Shown: positions 1-11,510, numbered from the stretch's first letter. The stretch is 64,000 nt of DNA from Vespula vulgaris (GCF_905475345.1 NC_066602.1:2961314-3025313); one strand, 5' to 3'. Made by a program: numbers and translations. Notes: generated by a model not told the origin, from the letters alone.

Positions 1-449
1 AGAGAAATTAAAAAAAAAAAAGGGAAAGAAAATAAAAAAGAAGAAAATAAATTCGAGAAGGGCCGACGAAAATAAGGAAAGAAAAAGGAGTATAGAAGGA
101 TAGAAAGGACTTCTCGAACGGTGGTCTTACGTGCGGAAATCGACCTCCATCTTCCATTTTAATTAAAGCAATAAGAGCCATGCCACCTCCCCCTATTTTC
201 CCATGGGGAAAGAAGGTCCCGGCGAAACGGATTCGTTACTATTTATTTCTAATTATCTTCGATTTCGAGAAGCAGGAAGAATACTCGGGAAAACGACAGT
301 ACCGTAACACCCTTCCACCAAATCATTCTCTTTTTCTCTTTTTCACTCTTTCTCTATCTTTCTCCTTCTCTTGCTCTTTCTCTTTCTCTCTTTCTCCTCA
401 ACCTCGTCCCGTACCGTCGCGAGTCTCCGCAACGTAATCGAATAATTAA

Positions 450-600
450 GCCGTTGATTGGAGCTTTATTACCCAATCCGCGAAGTGAGTTTTTATTGGC
501 ACTCTCGAGAGGACGATGCTCGGAGTATTTAAAAAGGGCTGCCTGGCGCTTCCGATTGGAGGGAAATCAGCCGTGAGATTGGACGGTGCATAAAGAATCA
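450..600 (+). promoter_or_regulatory. CCAAT-like motif cluster with TATA-like box
   Basis: Three copies of GATTGGA lie at 456-462, 554-560 and 577-583. A further ATTGG lies near 495 and its complement CCAAT at about 474. A TATTTAAAAAG element sits at 526-536, and an initiator-like TCAG follows at about 568, which is wider than usual TATA-to-start spacing. The arrangement resembles a core promoter or enhancer with CCAAT-type sites, but no coding sequence follows it. Tentative. Confidence 0.2.
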
Positions 601-696
601 TTCTATCTTTTTCTCCTTCATACACTTCTCGACGAGAACGTCGTCAATTCCACATTTATACGACAATTGTGTCTACTTGATTAATATCGATGCAAT

Positions 697-855
697 TCTC
701 TCTCCTTCTCTCTTTTTTCTTTTTTTTTTCTTTTCTCCTTCCTCCCTCCCTTTTCGTTTTAGTCTTTTTTTCCTTTCTTCTTTCTTTCTTTTCGTTTTAG
801 TCTTTTTTCTTTTCCTCTTTTTTTTTTGTTTGTTTTTTTTTTTTTTTTTTTTTTT
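697..855 (+). repeat. Homopyrimidine tract ending in T23
   Basis: This is an almost pure C/T tract with only a few G or A interruptions, ending in an uninterrupted T run at 833-855. It is flanked by an 11-bp perfect inverted repeat (674-684 and 854-864, core ACTTGATTAA). Such mirror-type homopyrimidine tracts can adopt triplex (H-DNA) structure. The opposite-strand reading produces a spurious lysine/arginine-rich frame. Confidence 0.8.
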
Positions 856-1169
856 AATCAAGTAAAAGATACAACAACTCATTAACTTGGATACCCATAT
901 TGCGTATTATACTTATACATTCGCGTTTCCATTAAAAAAATTTTTTGCATCGAATCGAATGAAAAATATTTTAAACGGGACGACGTTACCTTCTCTCGTT
1001 TGCGCCCGGTTCTTTCATTTCTAACTTCCTCTCTTTCTCTTCTCGCGTTTTCATGTTTAATTCGGAAGAGATATCCCCTTACATTTTCCTTCACGTCCAT
1101 GAAACTTTTCGAGCATCGATATCACGTTTCCCAGCGGAACACGACGTCGATCAAATTTCTTTTCCTCTT

Positions 1170-1271
1170 AAAAAAAAAAAAAATAAAATAATAAAAAAAA
1201 AAAATAGAAAAAAAATAAAAAGAAAAAAGGAAGGAGAGCAAAAGGGAAAAAGAAAGCAAAAAAAAAAAAAG
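1170..1271 (+). repeat. A-rich purine tract
   Basis: This is a low-complexity A/G tract with occasional T. It gives spurious poly-lysine or poly-phenylalanine frames on the two strands. Confidence 0.8.
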
Positions 1272-1361
1272 AACTCTCTCCATCGATGTTCGCGATCGAA
1301 GCGTTTTTTCGTGCTTGCGAAATCGTGCAATTAATTCGAGATGAAATCTTCATCTTTTTAT

Positions 1362-1386
<25 letters not shown>
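1362..1386 (+). repeat. (TC)n microsatellite
   Basis: A pure TC dinucleotide run of about 12 units runs directly into a T-rich stretch. Confidence 0.9.
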
Positions 1387-1393
<7 letters not shown>

Positions 1394-1515
1394 ATAGCTC
1401 GCTCTCTCCGTGGAATTTATTTCCATCGACGCGTCGATCATTCTCAATGGAAAGAAAAAAGGAAAAAAAAAAAATTATATCGAAATGCGTTTTCGATAAT
1501 TGTGCGATTTACTGG

Positions 1516-1597
1516 AAAAGAGAAAGAGAGAGAGAAAGAAAGAGAGAGGGAGAGAGAATATTCTCCCTCTCCCTCCCTCCCACCCTCTCTCTTCCTT
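1516..1597 (+). repeat. GA tract facing a CT tract
   Basis: A GA/GGA purine tract (about 1516-1556) is followed immediately by a CT/CCT pyrimidine tract (about 1560-1597). They meet at GAGAATATTCTC, so the two arms form an imperfect inverted repeat that could fold into a hairpin. Confidence 0.75.
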
Positions 1598-1988
1598 TTG
1601 TATAAAATAAACGTCGAAAGAGCTCCGAAAGGGAACGGCATCTTGATGCCGGCATTGATTTTGCAATGTAAAACATTTCAGTACGAGTTCAGCAGGGGTG
1701 TTCCGGGGGTTGGAACAGGGTGGGTTACTCTCCCGAGTAAGGGTAGATCTTCGACGCGCGGTTTTCCACGTTGGCTTTTCCTTGGCAAGCAGGAACGAAA
1801 AGATATTGATGGTTACGGGGATTTGATGGCATATTGCTCGCGTCACCCGATGCCACCGCCTCTCCCTCCTAGATCGTTTTGTGATGTCTTTGCTAACGTT
1901 TTCCGATGTTGTTGCGTCTGGGTGGAAAATAGAAAGGACAGAAAATGATAGGAAAAACGGAAAGGAAGGGAGAGTGACAGAGAAACAA

Positions 1989-1989
<1 letters not shown>

Positions 1990-2021
<32 letters not shown>
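1990..2021 (+). repeat. (GA)n microsatellite
   Basis: A GA dinucleotide tract with one AA interruption. Confidence 0.9.
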
Positions 2022-2661
2022 TGAAAGAATGGGACACGCATTAAGCGGGAAAGGAGAAGGGGAGAGGAGGAGGAGGAGGATGGCTTGAACGAGAATAACG
2101 GGCCAGTGCGATTTCAAAAACTATACGTCACTGTCACGGACAGGGAACCAAATCGAACTCGAGTCGGCCATGCATTAGTTTTAAAGCGATTTTTGCCGAA
2201 GCGAAACGCTCGAGTCGAATCGATTTTATCGCCCGTGGCTAATAGCAATGCCGTCGGAAGAACGCTGACATTGTTCTGAAAATGGGAAGGTGATTTTTTT
2301 CGTTTTTTTTCCTCTTCCTTTCTTTCTTTTTCTTTTTTTTCTTTTTTTTTTCTTCGTAAAATCGTCTCCAACGAAAGTGGAATCGAATGGGCGCGGGACG
2401 ATATCTACCGATAAAAGTTCTCACCCGATGGATGAATACATTTTCGTCTCGATACGTATTTTTATACGTGGAGAGAGAGAGAGAGAGAGGGGGGGTGGAT
2501 ACGTGTTATTTCTTTCTTTCGATATGAAGAAAAGAAAAGAAAAAAAAAGAAGAAAAAGAGAAAATGAAAAAGCTTAGAAAATATTTCAACGCTTAACAAT
2601 TAGGTATACCTATAACTTTTGTTTCTCTTGAGCGTAATAAAAGGAAAAGAAAAAGAAAATA

Positions 2662-2670
<9 letters not shown>

Positions 2671-2692
<22 letters not shown>
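2671..2692 (+). repeat. (GA)n microsatellite
   Basis: About 11 GA units, preceded by an A-rich purine stretch from about 2638. Confidence 0.9.
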
Positions 2693-2699
2693 AAAAACA

Positions 2700-4760
2700 A
2701 TACTTGAACGTTCTTAAAAACTAAGTATCGATAATGCCTGTCCTAAACATTTTTTTTTTCTTTAGCATAATGAATATCTTTAGACGGAATGTTCCTTTCT
2801 AATTTTCTTTCTTTTTTTCATCATTTTCTTTTTTCTTCTTTTATGAAAAAAAAAAGGAACGATAGAGATCGAGCACGGCAGGGAGAAAGAAGGAGAGAAA
2901 GCTGCAGAAAGGAAGAGAGAACCAACCACCAGAGAGATAGGAACGGGACGTTAGAGAGTCTCTCGGAATATAAAGACGATCCGGAAGAAGAACGATCCAA
3001 ACGAATCGCTCGTCCGTTTCCGGTCGGTGACATTTCATTCTTGGACAGACAAGATGGCATTGTCTCTCCTCCCTATCTGATTTTCTCATTTCGCTGGTGG
3101 CTCTCGGTGTACCCCTTAACGGTAGCCACCACAACCACCATCACCACCATCAACCACCATCACCACTACCACCGCCAACCCTGCCACTAGGAGGTGTACG
3201 ATTACTTTCTTTTTGTTTTCATTTAATTACAGATGTCAAGGGGTTGTACCCCCTCTTTCCTTTCCCCTCCTTCTTGTCCTCCTCCTCCACCTCCTCCTCC
3301 ACTTCCGCCATCTTCGTCTTCTCCGCGTTCTTCTTGCACTTCCTTCGAAACCAACCACCCTTCTATCTTTTTCTCCTCGCGCCCCACCACCCTCTATTAT
3401 CCTTTATTTATTCCAATTATCTGCACGACGTGAATTTGTCATTGCCTTTAATTTCTTTCTCTCGGACCACTTTCATTTCTTTTGTACCGTATCCCCACCC
3501 CCTCCGATCTTAGGACTTTGAAAAGCCCTACTTCGGATCCTTCTGTAAAACTTATATTCTCATTGTACGATCTTTCGGATTGAGAATCTTTCAGAATAAT
3601 AGAAAAGAAAAAAAAACGAGAAAAGAAAAGAAACGAAATTTTTTGCGGACCCTTTTTTAATACAACTAAATAAAAAAAAAAAAAAAATGGATAAAGTTTA
3701 TTATCCAGTACTGTTTAAAACTACGTAAGATCAAGCTTGCTATTTGCTGCGACACAGCATGACGGTAATTAAGTATAATTATTCGTTGCAAAATCGTTCG
3801 ATGGGATAAAAGAAATATCTACGAAGATTAATTTACAAGAGAAAAAACGAATCGTGTCCCTCCCTTCCACTCTCCTTCCCTTCCCAACCCTTCACGTCGT
3901 CCGATATATCGGCAATTCCCATTTACGAAATTGCACGGGCTTCCTTCTTTTTTCTCGTCCTCATCTTGGGGTTGATTCTAACCGATTGCTACTCGAATAA
4001 GGGTCTTGTTTTCAACCGCTAACATCTTTTTATTGTCGGCCTGCATATTCGATGCTTTTCATGCTCTAAGCCTTCCCCGCGTCGTTAGGAATAAAAAGAA
4101 AGCAAAAGCGAAGAGAGCAAAGGCAAGGCAAGATAAAGTAAAAAAAGAAAAAAAAAAAAGAAAAAAAGAGGAAAAGAAAAGAGAAAAAGAAAATGCGAAG
4201 TAGACAGTGGAAGCAGAGAGCGAGGCGACGCGAACTGAGTGTCACGGATAAAGGAGGCCTCCTCCATTTGGAGATATTGAAAATATTGATTTGTTTTAAG
4301 TAATGGAAATACAAAGGTTCTTCCTTCTTCTTCTAACTTTTACGGCTTCTAGCTCTTTCGTTTTGTCTTTCTATAACCGTGTGTTTTATAATCATTCTAT
4401 AGTCAACGTTATAGACTATATAGAATAGTCATCTAACGTCGTCTGTTTAATAACAATCGGTTAAAAAATAAAACGAAACAATAGAGAATGAAAATCGTCG
4501 ATTTTTCATGAAGCATTTTCAATTTTTCATCGAAATCGATCTGTAGAAGCAAACGCGTATCTCCGGTAGAGCGTAGAACGCGCTTATCTCGCGAACCGCG
4601 AAATGGAACGGAAAATCGCGTCGACGAGAAGATAAAAAGAAGAAAAAGAGGAAAAAAAAGAAAAAAAAAAAAATGAAAAAAGGTGAAGAAAGAAAGGCAG
4701 AAAGGCAGCTCGTGCGTTGTTGCACTTGCCGTGCGAATCTCGAATGTTCAAAGCGAAACC
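2700..4760. other. Gene-free stretch with CT- and A-rich tracts
   Basis: Nothing here supports a gene. The stretch includes imperfect CAC/CAT repeats (3124-3178) and CCT-rich sequence (3252-3312). A-rich purine tracts lie at 4085-4196 and 4636-4700. Unique but featureless sequence fills 3430-4080 and 4200-4630. A 138-codon + frame over 3097-3513 is His/Pro/Ser-rich because of the repeats and is not taken as coding. Confidence 0.55.
3124..3178 (+). repeat. Imperfect (CAC/CAT)n trinucleotide repeat
   Basis: A run of CCA, ACC and CAT triplets that would encode histidine-rich peptide in one frame. It is interrupted and lies in no credible gene. Confidence 0.75.
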
Positions 4761-4765
4761 GCCGC

Positions 4766-4840
4766 TAGCGTAGCGCAGCGCAATGCAGTGCAATGCAATG
4801 CAATGCAATGCAACGTAACGCAACGCAACGCAACGTAGCG
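4766..4840 (+). repeat. Pentanucleotide repeat, 15 units, consensus CAAYG
   Basis: Fifteen consecutive 5-bp units read as TAGCG, CAGCG, CAATG, CAGTG, CAACG or TAACG, with the phase kept throughout. The middle is almost pure CAATG, giving way to CAACG towards the right. Variants at fixed positions suggest unit expansion followed by C/T drift, possibly CpG decay. The reverse frame reads as an alternating Leu-His-Cys-Ile-Ala artefact. Confidence 0.9.
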
Positions 4841-5482
4841 CGCCATGGTGCACCGACTCTCTGCTTCGATATCAATATTCTAAAAACACCCTTTGTCGCG
4901 TAGATGCGAAAAGAAGGAAGCTTGCGAGCACCGATGCACGTTCGCCTTGCAAATCGACTCTACTCCAATGACTCTTATACGTATATATATGTGTCTGCAT
5001 GTATCTACGATATATATGTGTGTTTGTGTGTGTAATGCGCGCCTCTAAATACGTAGACTTATTGCTGTCAGGATTCTCGTACGCGTAAAGAGAAAAGAGA
5101 TAAACATAAAAGAAAAAAAATGAAAAAAAAAAGAAAAAAAGAATTAAAAAAGAAAAAACGACGTGAGAAAATATTTGCTACATGCGGCTGTACGAATCTA
5201 TTCTCTCTTTCCTTCTCTCTCTCTCTATTTTTTTTACACGCGATAACACCTTTCTAGACAATTAATTTTCCGTTTCGTCATTAAACGTTAATACCCACGG
5301 AATTAAACGGAATATTTTCATCGTATCGATCGGCGATTAATTTACACGAGAGCAAGAGAAATAATAAAAGAACGCGGTTGTAATTCGTTCGTTCGCATAA
5401 AATTCATTTATTTGCTCGCACCACGAACCTGTCGAAGAAAGAATTACGAGAGGGAACAGAAAAAAAGAAAAAAAAAGAAAAA

Positions 5483-5507
5483 AGAGAGAGAGAGAGAGAG
5501 AGAGAGC
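5483..5507 (+). repeat. (GA)n microsatellite
   Basis: About 12 GA units at the end of a longer A-rich purine tract. Confidence 0.9.
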
Positions 5508-5868
5508 GATGAAACGAGCGTTGTCACTCGTCGTTGTTCAAGCTTAATTACAATTTCTTTTAACGCGGAAAAATTCGCCACTGTCGAAAGAGTCTTTCTC
5601 TCTTTGACATTTTCTTGTTTTGCCCCCCCCCCATTCTCTATATATATTTTTTTCCTTTTCCTTCCTTTTTTTTCTTCTTTTTTCTTTCCATACTCTATCA
5701 CGCTCCGCTTTCCGTCTACATTTCCTGCAGCTACCCCGATACGCACGCTTCCACCCTTTCGCACGCATTCGCACGAGCGCGAGGGGTGACGCGTATAAAC
5801 CGCGTGTACGGCCGTCAGCCAACACCTGTTTACTCCCTACGGTGTAGGATACCGGTGTGGAGAACGTA

Positions 5869-5939
5869 GGTGGCAGTGATGGTCGCGATGGTGGTGGTAA
5901 TACGGTAGTGGCAGTGGTGGTGATGGTGATGGTGGGAGG
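5869..5939 (+). repeat. Imperfect (GGT/GAT)n triplet repeat
   Basis: GTG, GGT and GAT triplets dominate, with interruptions. The reverse strand gives a histidine-rich frame that is a repeat artefact. Confidence 0.75.
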
Positions 5940-6921
5940 GAAGAGTGGATTGAGTGGGAGGAGGGAGGGTGTCGACGGGGGTGCGTGTGCACGTACGCTG
6001 GAAACGCTTGCTCGATGGGGGTGACGAAATCTTCTTGTTGTTCGCTCCCAAACGATCCGAAGTGTTTTATTATATCAACCTATCGTGTATAGATATATGT
6101 ATCACACGATTCTCTCAATTAATAAAAACGAAGGCTACTGGAGAGTAGGTGGGTAGATACAATCGAAATCGGAAATAACATTTTCTTTTTTGAAAATAAT
6201 CAATTAGGAAAGAAAAGGATGAAAAAAAGATGAAGGAAAAGAAAGAAACAAAACTGGCTAACGATTGAAACGTAATATTATTGGTTTGGGGGTGGTGTGA
6301 GGGATGAAGCGAATAGATTCGCGCGCTAGTCCACGCGTTTCACATGGTGTTGAAGTATTTATTTGTTTTTTCTCTTTTTTTTCTTTTCCTTTCGTACGTT
6401 TCGAAGTGCCACGGTACGAGAGAATGATAATTAATTGATAGTAATTAAACGAGCTTAACGCGAGTTATATCGCTCGATTCGTGGCATCCACCAAGTCGAA
6501 TTGGACGTTTATATTAACCACATTCCGACATTTTTTTTTCTTTTTTTTTGAATATAAGAATCCAAGGCAGACGCGGAAACATTCAAGATTTCCGCGCCAA
6601 TTTTCTTCCAACCGGGGGTATCGTTTGCTTTTGGTAAAAACGAGGGAGGAAAAAACTAATTAACTTTTCGGAATAATTAAGATAAGATAGATATAAAGAG
6701 ATCGTTGCACGAATGCAATGCCTTTTCCAGGCCGCGTGGCTGAGCGTGCGTTTCCTTCTTCTTTTTTTTCTTCTTCCTCTTCATCTTTTTTCTTCTGTCA
6801 AAGCGAGTCGAAACAAAGAAAAAAAAAAGAGAGAAAAAAAAAGAAACCAAATCATTCTTATTAAAAACTTTTTCGTTTCTTTCTCATTTCCCTCTTCCGA
6901 GCTCTTTCTCGCTTAATAATA

Positions 6922-6923
<2 letters not shown>

Positions 6924-6956
<33 letters not shown>
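6924..6956 (+). repeat. Poly-A run of 33
   Basis: An uninterrupted A homopolymer preceded by three AAT units. It could be the tail of an old retroposed sequence on the + strand, but the DNA immediately upstream (6713-6923) shows no element I recognise. Confidence 0.85.
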
Positions 6957-6960
<4 letters not shown>

Positions 6961-7222
6961 TTGACTTTTCTACGTAATACAATAAACTCTATCGATCGCC
7001 TGTGAACGCCTTGATCTTGAATACTCGATAAAAGAGATGTGCAAAAAGAAAAAAAGAAAGAAAAAAAAATAAAGAAATCCTTATCGAAATTGGTGAGATA
7101 AGAGAGAAGTGCGCGATGGATTGAAGAAAAGAATAGGATGGAAAATTGGTCGAAACGACGTTGTCAGACGAAGAAGAAGTCACTCGACATTCGCACTGGA
7201 GAACGATCCTCCGTTGATAATT

Positions 7223-7223
<1 letters not shown>

Positions 7224-7255
<32 letters not shown>

Positions 7256-7286
7256 ACAGGCAGGCAGGCAGGCAGGCAAGCAAGCT
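7224..7286 (+). repeat. (GCAA)n-(GCAG)n compound tetranucleotide
   Basis: GCAA units change to GCAG units and back to GCAA. The antisense frame reads as a repeating Ala-Cys-Leu peptide, an artefact. Confidence 0.9.
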
Positions 7287-7361
7287 CGACGTAGGACTGA
7301 TAATTCTCAACAATGGTTCATTACCATCGTTTAAATGTATACGACAAGTGCATTCGAGTGG

Positions 7362-7470
7362 CTGCTGGAGGCGGCGGTGGTGGTGGTGGTGGTGGCGGCG
7401 GTGGCGGTGGCGATGGCGGTGGCGATGGCGGTGGTGGCGATGTCAGTGGTGGTGGTGGTGGCGATGGTAG
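7362..7470 (+). repeat. (GGT/GGC)n triplet repeat
   Basis: About 35 triplets of GGT, GGC and GAT give poly-glycine, poly-valine or poly-alanine in the three + frames and poly-proline on the - strand. All three frames stay open, which indicates repeat expansion rather than coding constraint. Confidence 0.85.
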
Positions 7471-7684
7471 CCAGACTGCCTCTATCTGGCTATTTCCATA
7501 CATCTTTCATTGTGTTCTTTGTGGCGCCTAACTATAGATTCGCCAACTGACATTTTTATGGCGGAACAATAGGGGGCGAGCTTATGCCGTTGGGAGAAGG
7601 AAAGAGAAAAAGAGAGGAACCGATTCGCCGTCAACCGGAGCATCGTTATCCGAGTAAATAGGCTGGCTGCCACTGTCGTCGTCG

Positions 7685-7742
7685 ACGATCCTCTTCCTCC
7701 TCTTCCTCCTCCACTTCCTCCTCTTCTTCCTCTTCTTCCTCC
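7685..7742 (+). repeat. (CTT/CCT)n triplet tract
   Basis: An imperfect CTT/CCT triplet run, with lysine/arginine-rich reading on the - strand. Confidence 0.8.
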
Positions 7743-7863
7743 AGTCAGAGACCGAGCGACGACGATGACGTCGGTCCCCGAACACAATCCACAATTCGTA
7801 TTGTTGTACTTTATTCCCCGAGTAATCCACGAGTACTGACGATGAAGAAGAGAAAGAGAGAAA

Positions 7864-7892
7864 CAGACAGACGGATAGACAGACAGACAGAT

Positions 7893-7931
<39 letters not shown>
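7864..7931 (+). repeat. (CAGA)n followed by (GA)n
   Basis: A CAGA/GATA tetranucleotide run to about 7892 continues into about 18 GA units ending at 7931. Confidence 0.9.
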
Positions 7932-7934
<3 letters not shown>

Positions 7935-8078
7935 GAGAGGATGGTAAAAGTTCTATGACCGTCTTTTAGCGAGCTCGAAGAAACATCCTGTTATCTCCGA
8001 CTCTACCAGATGAAAAAAACGATTTTACTTATCGAACGAGTTTCTTTAGTATCTATATACTCTATCTAGTTTTCTCAT

Positions 8079-8109
<31 letters not shown>

Positions 8110-8293
8110 CCTCTCTTTCTTTTCTTCTCTTTGTTTATGATCGAATATCATTTTATTAATTTCTCAAAGAGAAAATTTCTACGTCGGAAGATCCGGAAAG
8201 CGATTGCTTTCAAACGACGCGTATAACCACCGTTGGTGCTGCGATAAACGGAGAAAGAAAACTCTGTTGCCTCCTTCTACCATCCTCGTCACC

Positions 8294-8297
<4 letters not shown>

Positions 8298-8342
<45 letters not shown>
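8298..8342 (+). repeat. (TC)22 microsatellite
   Basis: A pure TC run of 45 bp. Confidence 0.95.
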
Positions 8343-8345
<3 letters not shown>

Positions 8346-8550
8346 TTCTCCAATTATTTGCCTTCCTTGTTTCCGAGTAGGTATAACGAGAGTTTTCCCA
8401 ATGGCTCTTCAGGTTAATACTTCCGAGGGACTTCATACTCTTTTGTAGCTATTTATAACTGCTGCGAAGCGGAATAGCGGCCACGTAATCTTCCATTATA
8501 ATTGACCTCTGTTACTACTTGTTTCGGAGTAAAGAAGAAAGAGAGAAAAA

Positions 8551-8640
8551 GAGAGAGAGAGAGAGAGAGAAGGTTAAGAGGAGTAGGAGAAAGAAGAGGA
8601 GAAGGAGGAGGAAGAGAAAGATGGAGGAGGAGATGGTCGG
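8551..8640 (+). repeat. (GA)n followed by GGA-rich purine tract
   Basis: About 10 GA units lead into an irregular AGG/GAA purine tract. Further GGT and GAT triplets follow to about 8702. Confidence 0.8.
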
Positions 8641-8925
8641 CAAAGGTGGTACTGGTATTGGTGCTGATGCTGATACCGATGATGGTAGTACTGATGCTGG
8701 TCGTTCGAAACGAAACAGAACGAAGACTCTTCTTGAACGGAGGAAAACCAAGTTGCTCCTTCGTGGCGTAAAAGTTTGTGGCTCCCCGTCGCCTCCATCG
8801 CTGTGTCCACCAGCACACAACTCGAGCCGCACGCCACGCCGCTTTCGTATTTATTTTACAAAACGCTTCTTCTTCTTTCCTTTCTCCTACTACCACCTAT
8901 ATCTATCTTTTTCTCTCTCTTTCTC

Positions 8926-8928
<3 letters not shown>

Positions 8929-8978
<50 letters not shown>

Positions 8979-8998
8979 GTATATATATATATATATAT
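8929..8998 (+). repeat. (AT)n microsatellite
   Basis: A 42-bp pure AT run to 8970, then interrupted AT to 8998. It is bounded on both sides by CT-rich tracts (about 8903-8926 and 8998-9080). Confidence 0.95.
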
Positions 8999-9458
8999 CT
9001 TTCTCTTTCGCTCTCGTTCTCTGTCTGTCTCTCGCCATCTCGCTCTCTCTTTCTCCCTCTATCTCTCTCTCGCCTCTATTTCGCGACTTAATGTACCACC
9101 CGAGGTATTAATTATAAAAAAGTCGTAACTAAATACCCGTCAGAACGGAGTTACGTCCGTGAAAAGAGACGGAAAGCGAACGGGCGCATGGACACGGGGG
9201 CTTTAATTTTCCTATTTGTTAGAAAAAGTTAACGTCTGAGCGAACGTAGAAATCGTTAACGAAGTAAAACCGAGCGTCGCTCTGTCTCGCTTTCTCCCCC
9301 CCTCTCTCTCTTTCACTCTCGCTCTCTCTCTCTCTCTGTCTCTCTCTATCTCTGTTTCACCCTGTATCTTCGTTTCTCTATGTCAATAGCGACAGGACAG
9401 AATCGAGACAATGCGTCTGTCGCTGTTAATTAATTCTCAGAATTAATTAGGAGGACGA

Positions 9459-9477
9459 AAAGAGAAAGAGAAAGAGA

Positions 9478-9509
<32 letters not shown>

Positions 9510-9510
9510 A

Positions 9511-9541
<31 letters not shown>

Positions 9542-9543
9542 AA
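9459..9543 (+). repeat. (GAAA/GA)n tract
   Basis: GAAAGA units grade into pure GA, interrupted once by GATA. Confidence 0.9.
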
Positions 9544-10121
9544 GTATGCTCGATAAAAATTCGAGTGGTTGTAGGGGTACCGTACGATAAAAATGATAAT
9601 TCATAGCGTCGCCATGTTTCTCTTTTCCTTATTCGTCGCTTAACTTCTCGGAGCTCCTACCAGGTAATTTTAATTTTCTTTCGCGACCTTCTCCTACCTA
9701 CCCCTTATCCCCGTAACCCCTGCCATAACTAAAACTCGCTGCAACGTTCGCTCGCCCTCGTCGAGTTTGTTCGAGTTTGCTAGTTATTAATTCGGAGATT
9801 TAAACATGAGGTCTTGCGTCTAACTCGCGACGTCCGATAAAAGATTCGACTTATCGTGAATTTCATAGATTTGCGTTTAAAGTATTATACTAATGATCTC
9901 TCTTTTTCTTTCTCTGTCTCTGTCTTTCTTTCTCTCGCTCCTACTTTCTCATTTTCCCACTCTCTCCTCCTTTCCACGCCAGTTTCAACAGAAAAATGTA
10001 TATTCAAAGGATACTCTTACGTCGTCTAAAAAAGTTTTCTTCCGTGAAATGCGAAATATTAAAACTCTGTGAAAAATCAGAGGCATTGAATCCCCGGCCT
10101 CCTTCTTTCCTTCTTTTTTTT

Positions 10122-10169
<48 letters not shown>

Positions 10170-10174
10170 CCTCT
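10122..10174 (+). repeat. (TC)n microsatellite
   Basis: About 25 TC units with a few T or G interruptions. Confidence 0.9.
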
Positions 10175-11510
10175 TTTTACCTCATTAAATTCTAACGAGT
10201 AGCGATTAAAGAAATATAAGAGAACGTGAGTCGAGATAATACGCGGTATCGAGCGTCCTTTTCTTTTTTCTTTCTTTCCTTCTTCTTCTTTTACGAAAAG
10301 AAACAAAGAAAAAAATAAAAGGACGAAGAGAACGGTCAATGTCAAAATTCGTCGATTACGAAATCGCCCATTTTCTCTCTTTTTCCCCCTCTATTTTTTT
10401 TTTGTATTTTTCCTTACTCCCCTCGTTAATAAATAATATGTTAATTACTACGTCGGTCGACTCTCTATTTATATTTATCTGTATCTAACTACCTAACCTT
10501 GTTTAACGTTTCATCTCGTTTTATATTCCTCGATACATCTACGCTTTTCTCTCTATAGATATATATAAACCGTATCTACCTATAGAATACATATATATAT
10601 ATATACATCTCGAACTAGTGAATGGCAGTGATTGGCAGTTAATGACGACGTTTCAGGTTCTTCTTCGCTCCCACCTATTCCGCCGATTAAAACGCGTCCT
10701 TCTAAAGCTTTAGGTTGTTACGAGTGTTCCCTCTACTATCTCGTTTATATCTACTTACATTCGTCATTTTATTCCAGAAGAGAATCGTAAGCGTAGACGT
10801 GGTTGGGCGTTAATGGCAGACTCTGCTTCTTTTTCATTCCGTTAGAAAATCGATCCTTCGACGATAGACGTCATTCAACTGGCTGGATAAAGATGGTTGT
10901 AACGTACGTTGTAAAGGAGAACGCGATTCGGAGCGATTTTGCTTTTGTCCTCTTTTTTCCTCCTCTGTTTTTTATTTGTTCTTTTTTTCTACTTTTTGCT
11001 TTTCTCTTTTCAACGTAGGTATCATACGATCTATGTATCTATAGAAGAGTAAAGACAGTTGTTAAAGAAACGTTGAAAGGACTCTTATACTGCTTTGCAC
11101 CGTGCACTGACTGGTACTGCCTGTTTCTATTTACTTGCTCTTATCCAGAGATCCTCAACCGTCCGCAGTTCTCTTCTCTCTGTGCCTCGGTACGATCGTT
11201 TGTTTTGATATCCCGAGAATAAAAACGATATATACTAACGTAAGTAATAACCAATGATATTTAGAGATTACTCGAACGAAGCTTTAGTTATTGTTCATCT
11301 ATACGTAAACATTGGTGTATCGTGTTTATTTCTACGGTTTTTATAAGCTATCTCTTTTGCGTATTATCGTGTATAGAATTGTATAAATGTTATAGCGTCA
11401 AACTCGTCAATCTGAACTTTCATGCCTCGTAAATTTCGTATACTAATGCTATTTTACATCGTGTATACATATATGCGTATGTGTGTATATATGTATGACT
11501 CGTAACAAAA

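Larger units (their letters stand above)
1..2040. other. Gene-free stretch, repeat-rich
   Basis: No supported gene. Low-complexity pyrimidine or purine tracts (about 328-395, 697-855, 1170-1271, 1516-1597, 1990-2021) alternate with two unique islands at 420-660 and 1600-1980. Frames reading through this stretch are mostly Ser/Leu/Phe or Lys/Arg repeats produced by the tracts. A 220-codon + frame ending at 1948 mixes CT-repeat serine-leucine runs with unique sequence and shows no recognisable domain. Confidence 0.6.
4841..7220. other. Gene-free stretch
   Basis: No supported gene. It includes alternating TA/TG sequence (about 4979-5036), an A-rich tract (5090-5160), a GA tract, a C10 run at 5623-5632 within a pyrimidine tract, and GGT/GAT triplet-rich DNA (5869-5939). 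A moderately unique segment covers 5950-6500, and an A33 homopolymer lies at 6924-6956. Confidence 0.55.

Noticed and set aside
1286..1948. 220-codon + frame, among the longest in the window
   Set aside because: Its first half is Ser-Leu and Arg-Glu runs from CT and GA repeats. The remainder has no recognisable domain, and a 188-codon antisense frame overlaps it.
5794..5818. TATAAAC followed by TCAGCC as a core promoter
   Set aside because: Spacing of about 23 bp is shorter than the usual 30 or so, and no credible transcript follows.
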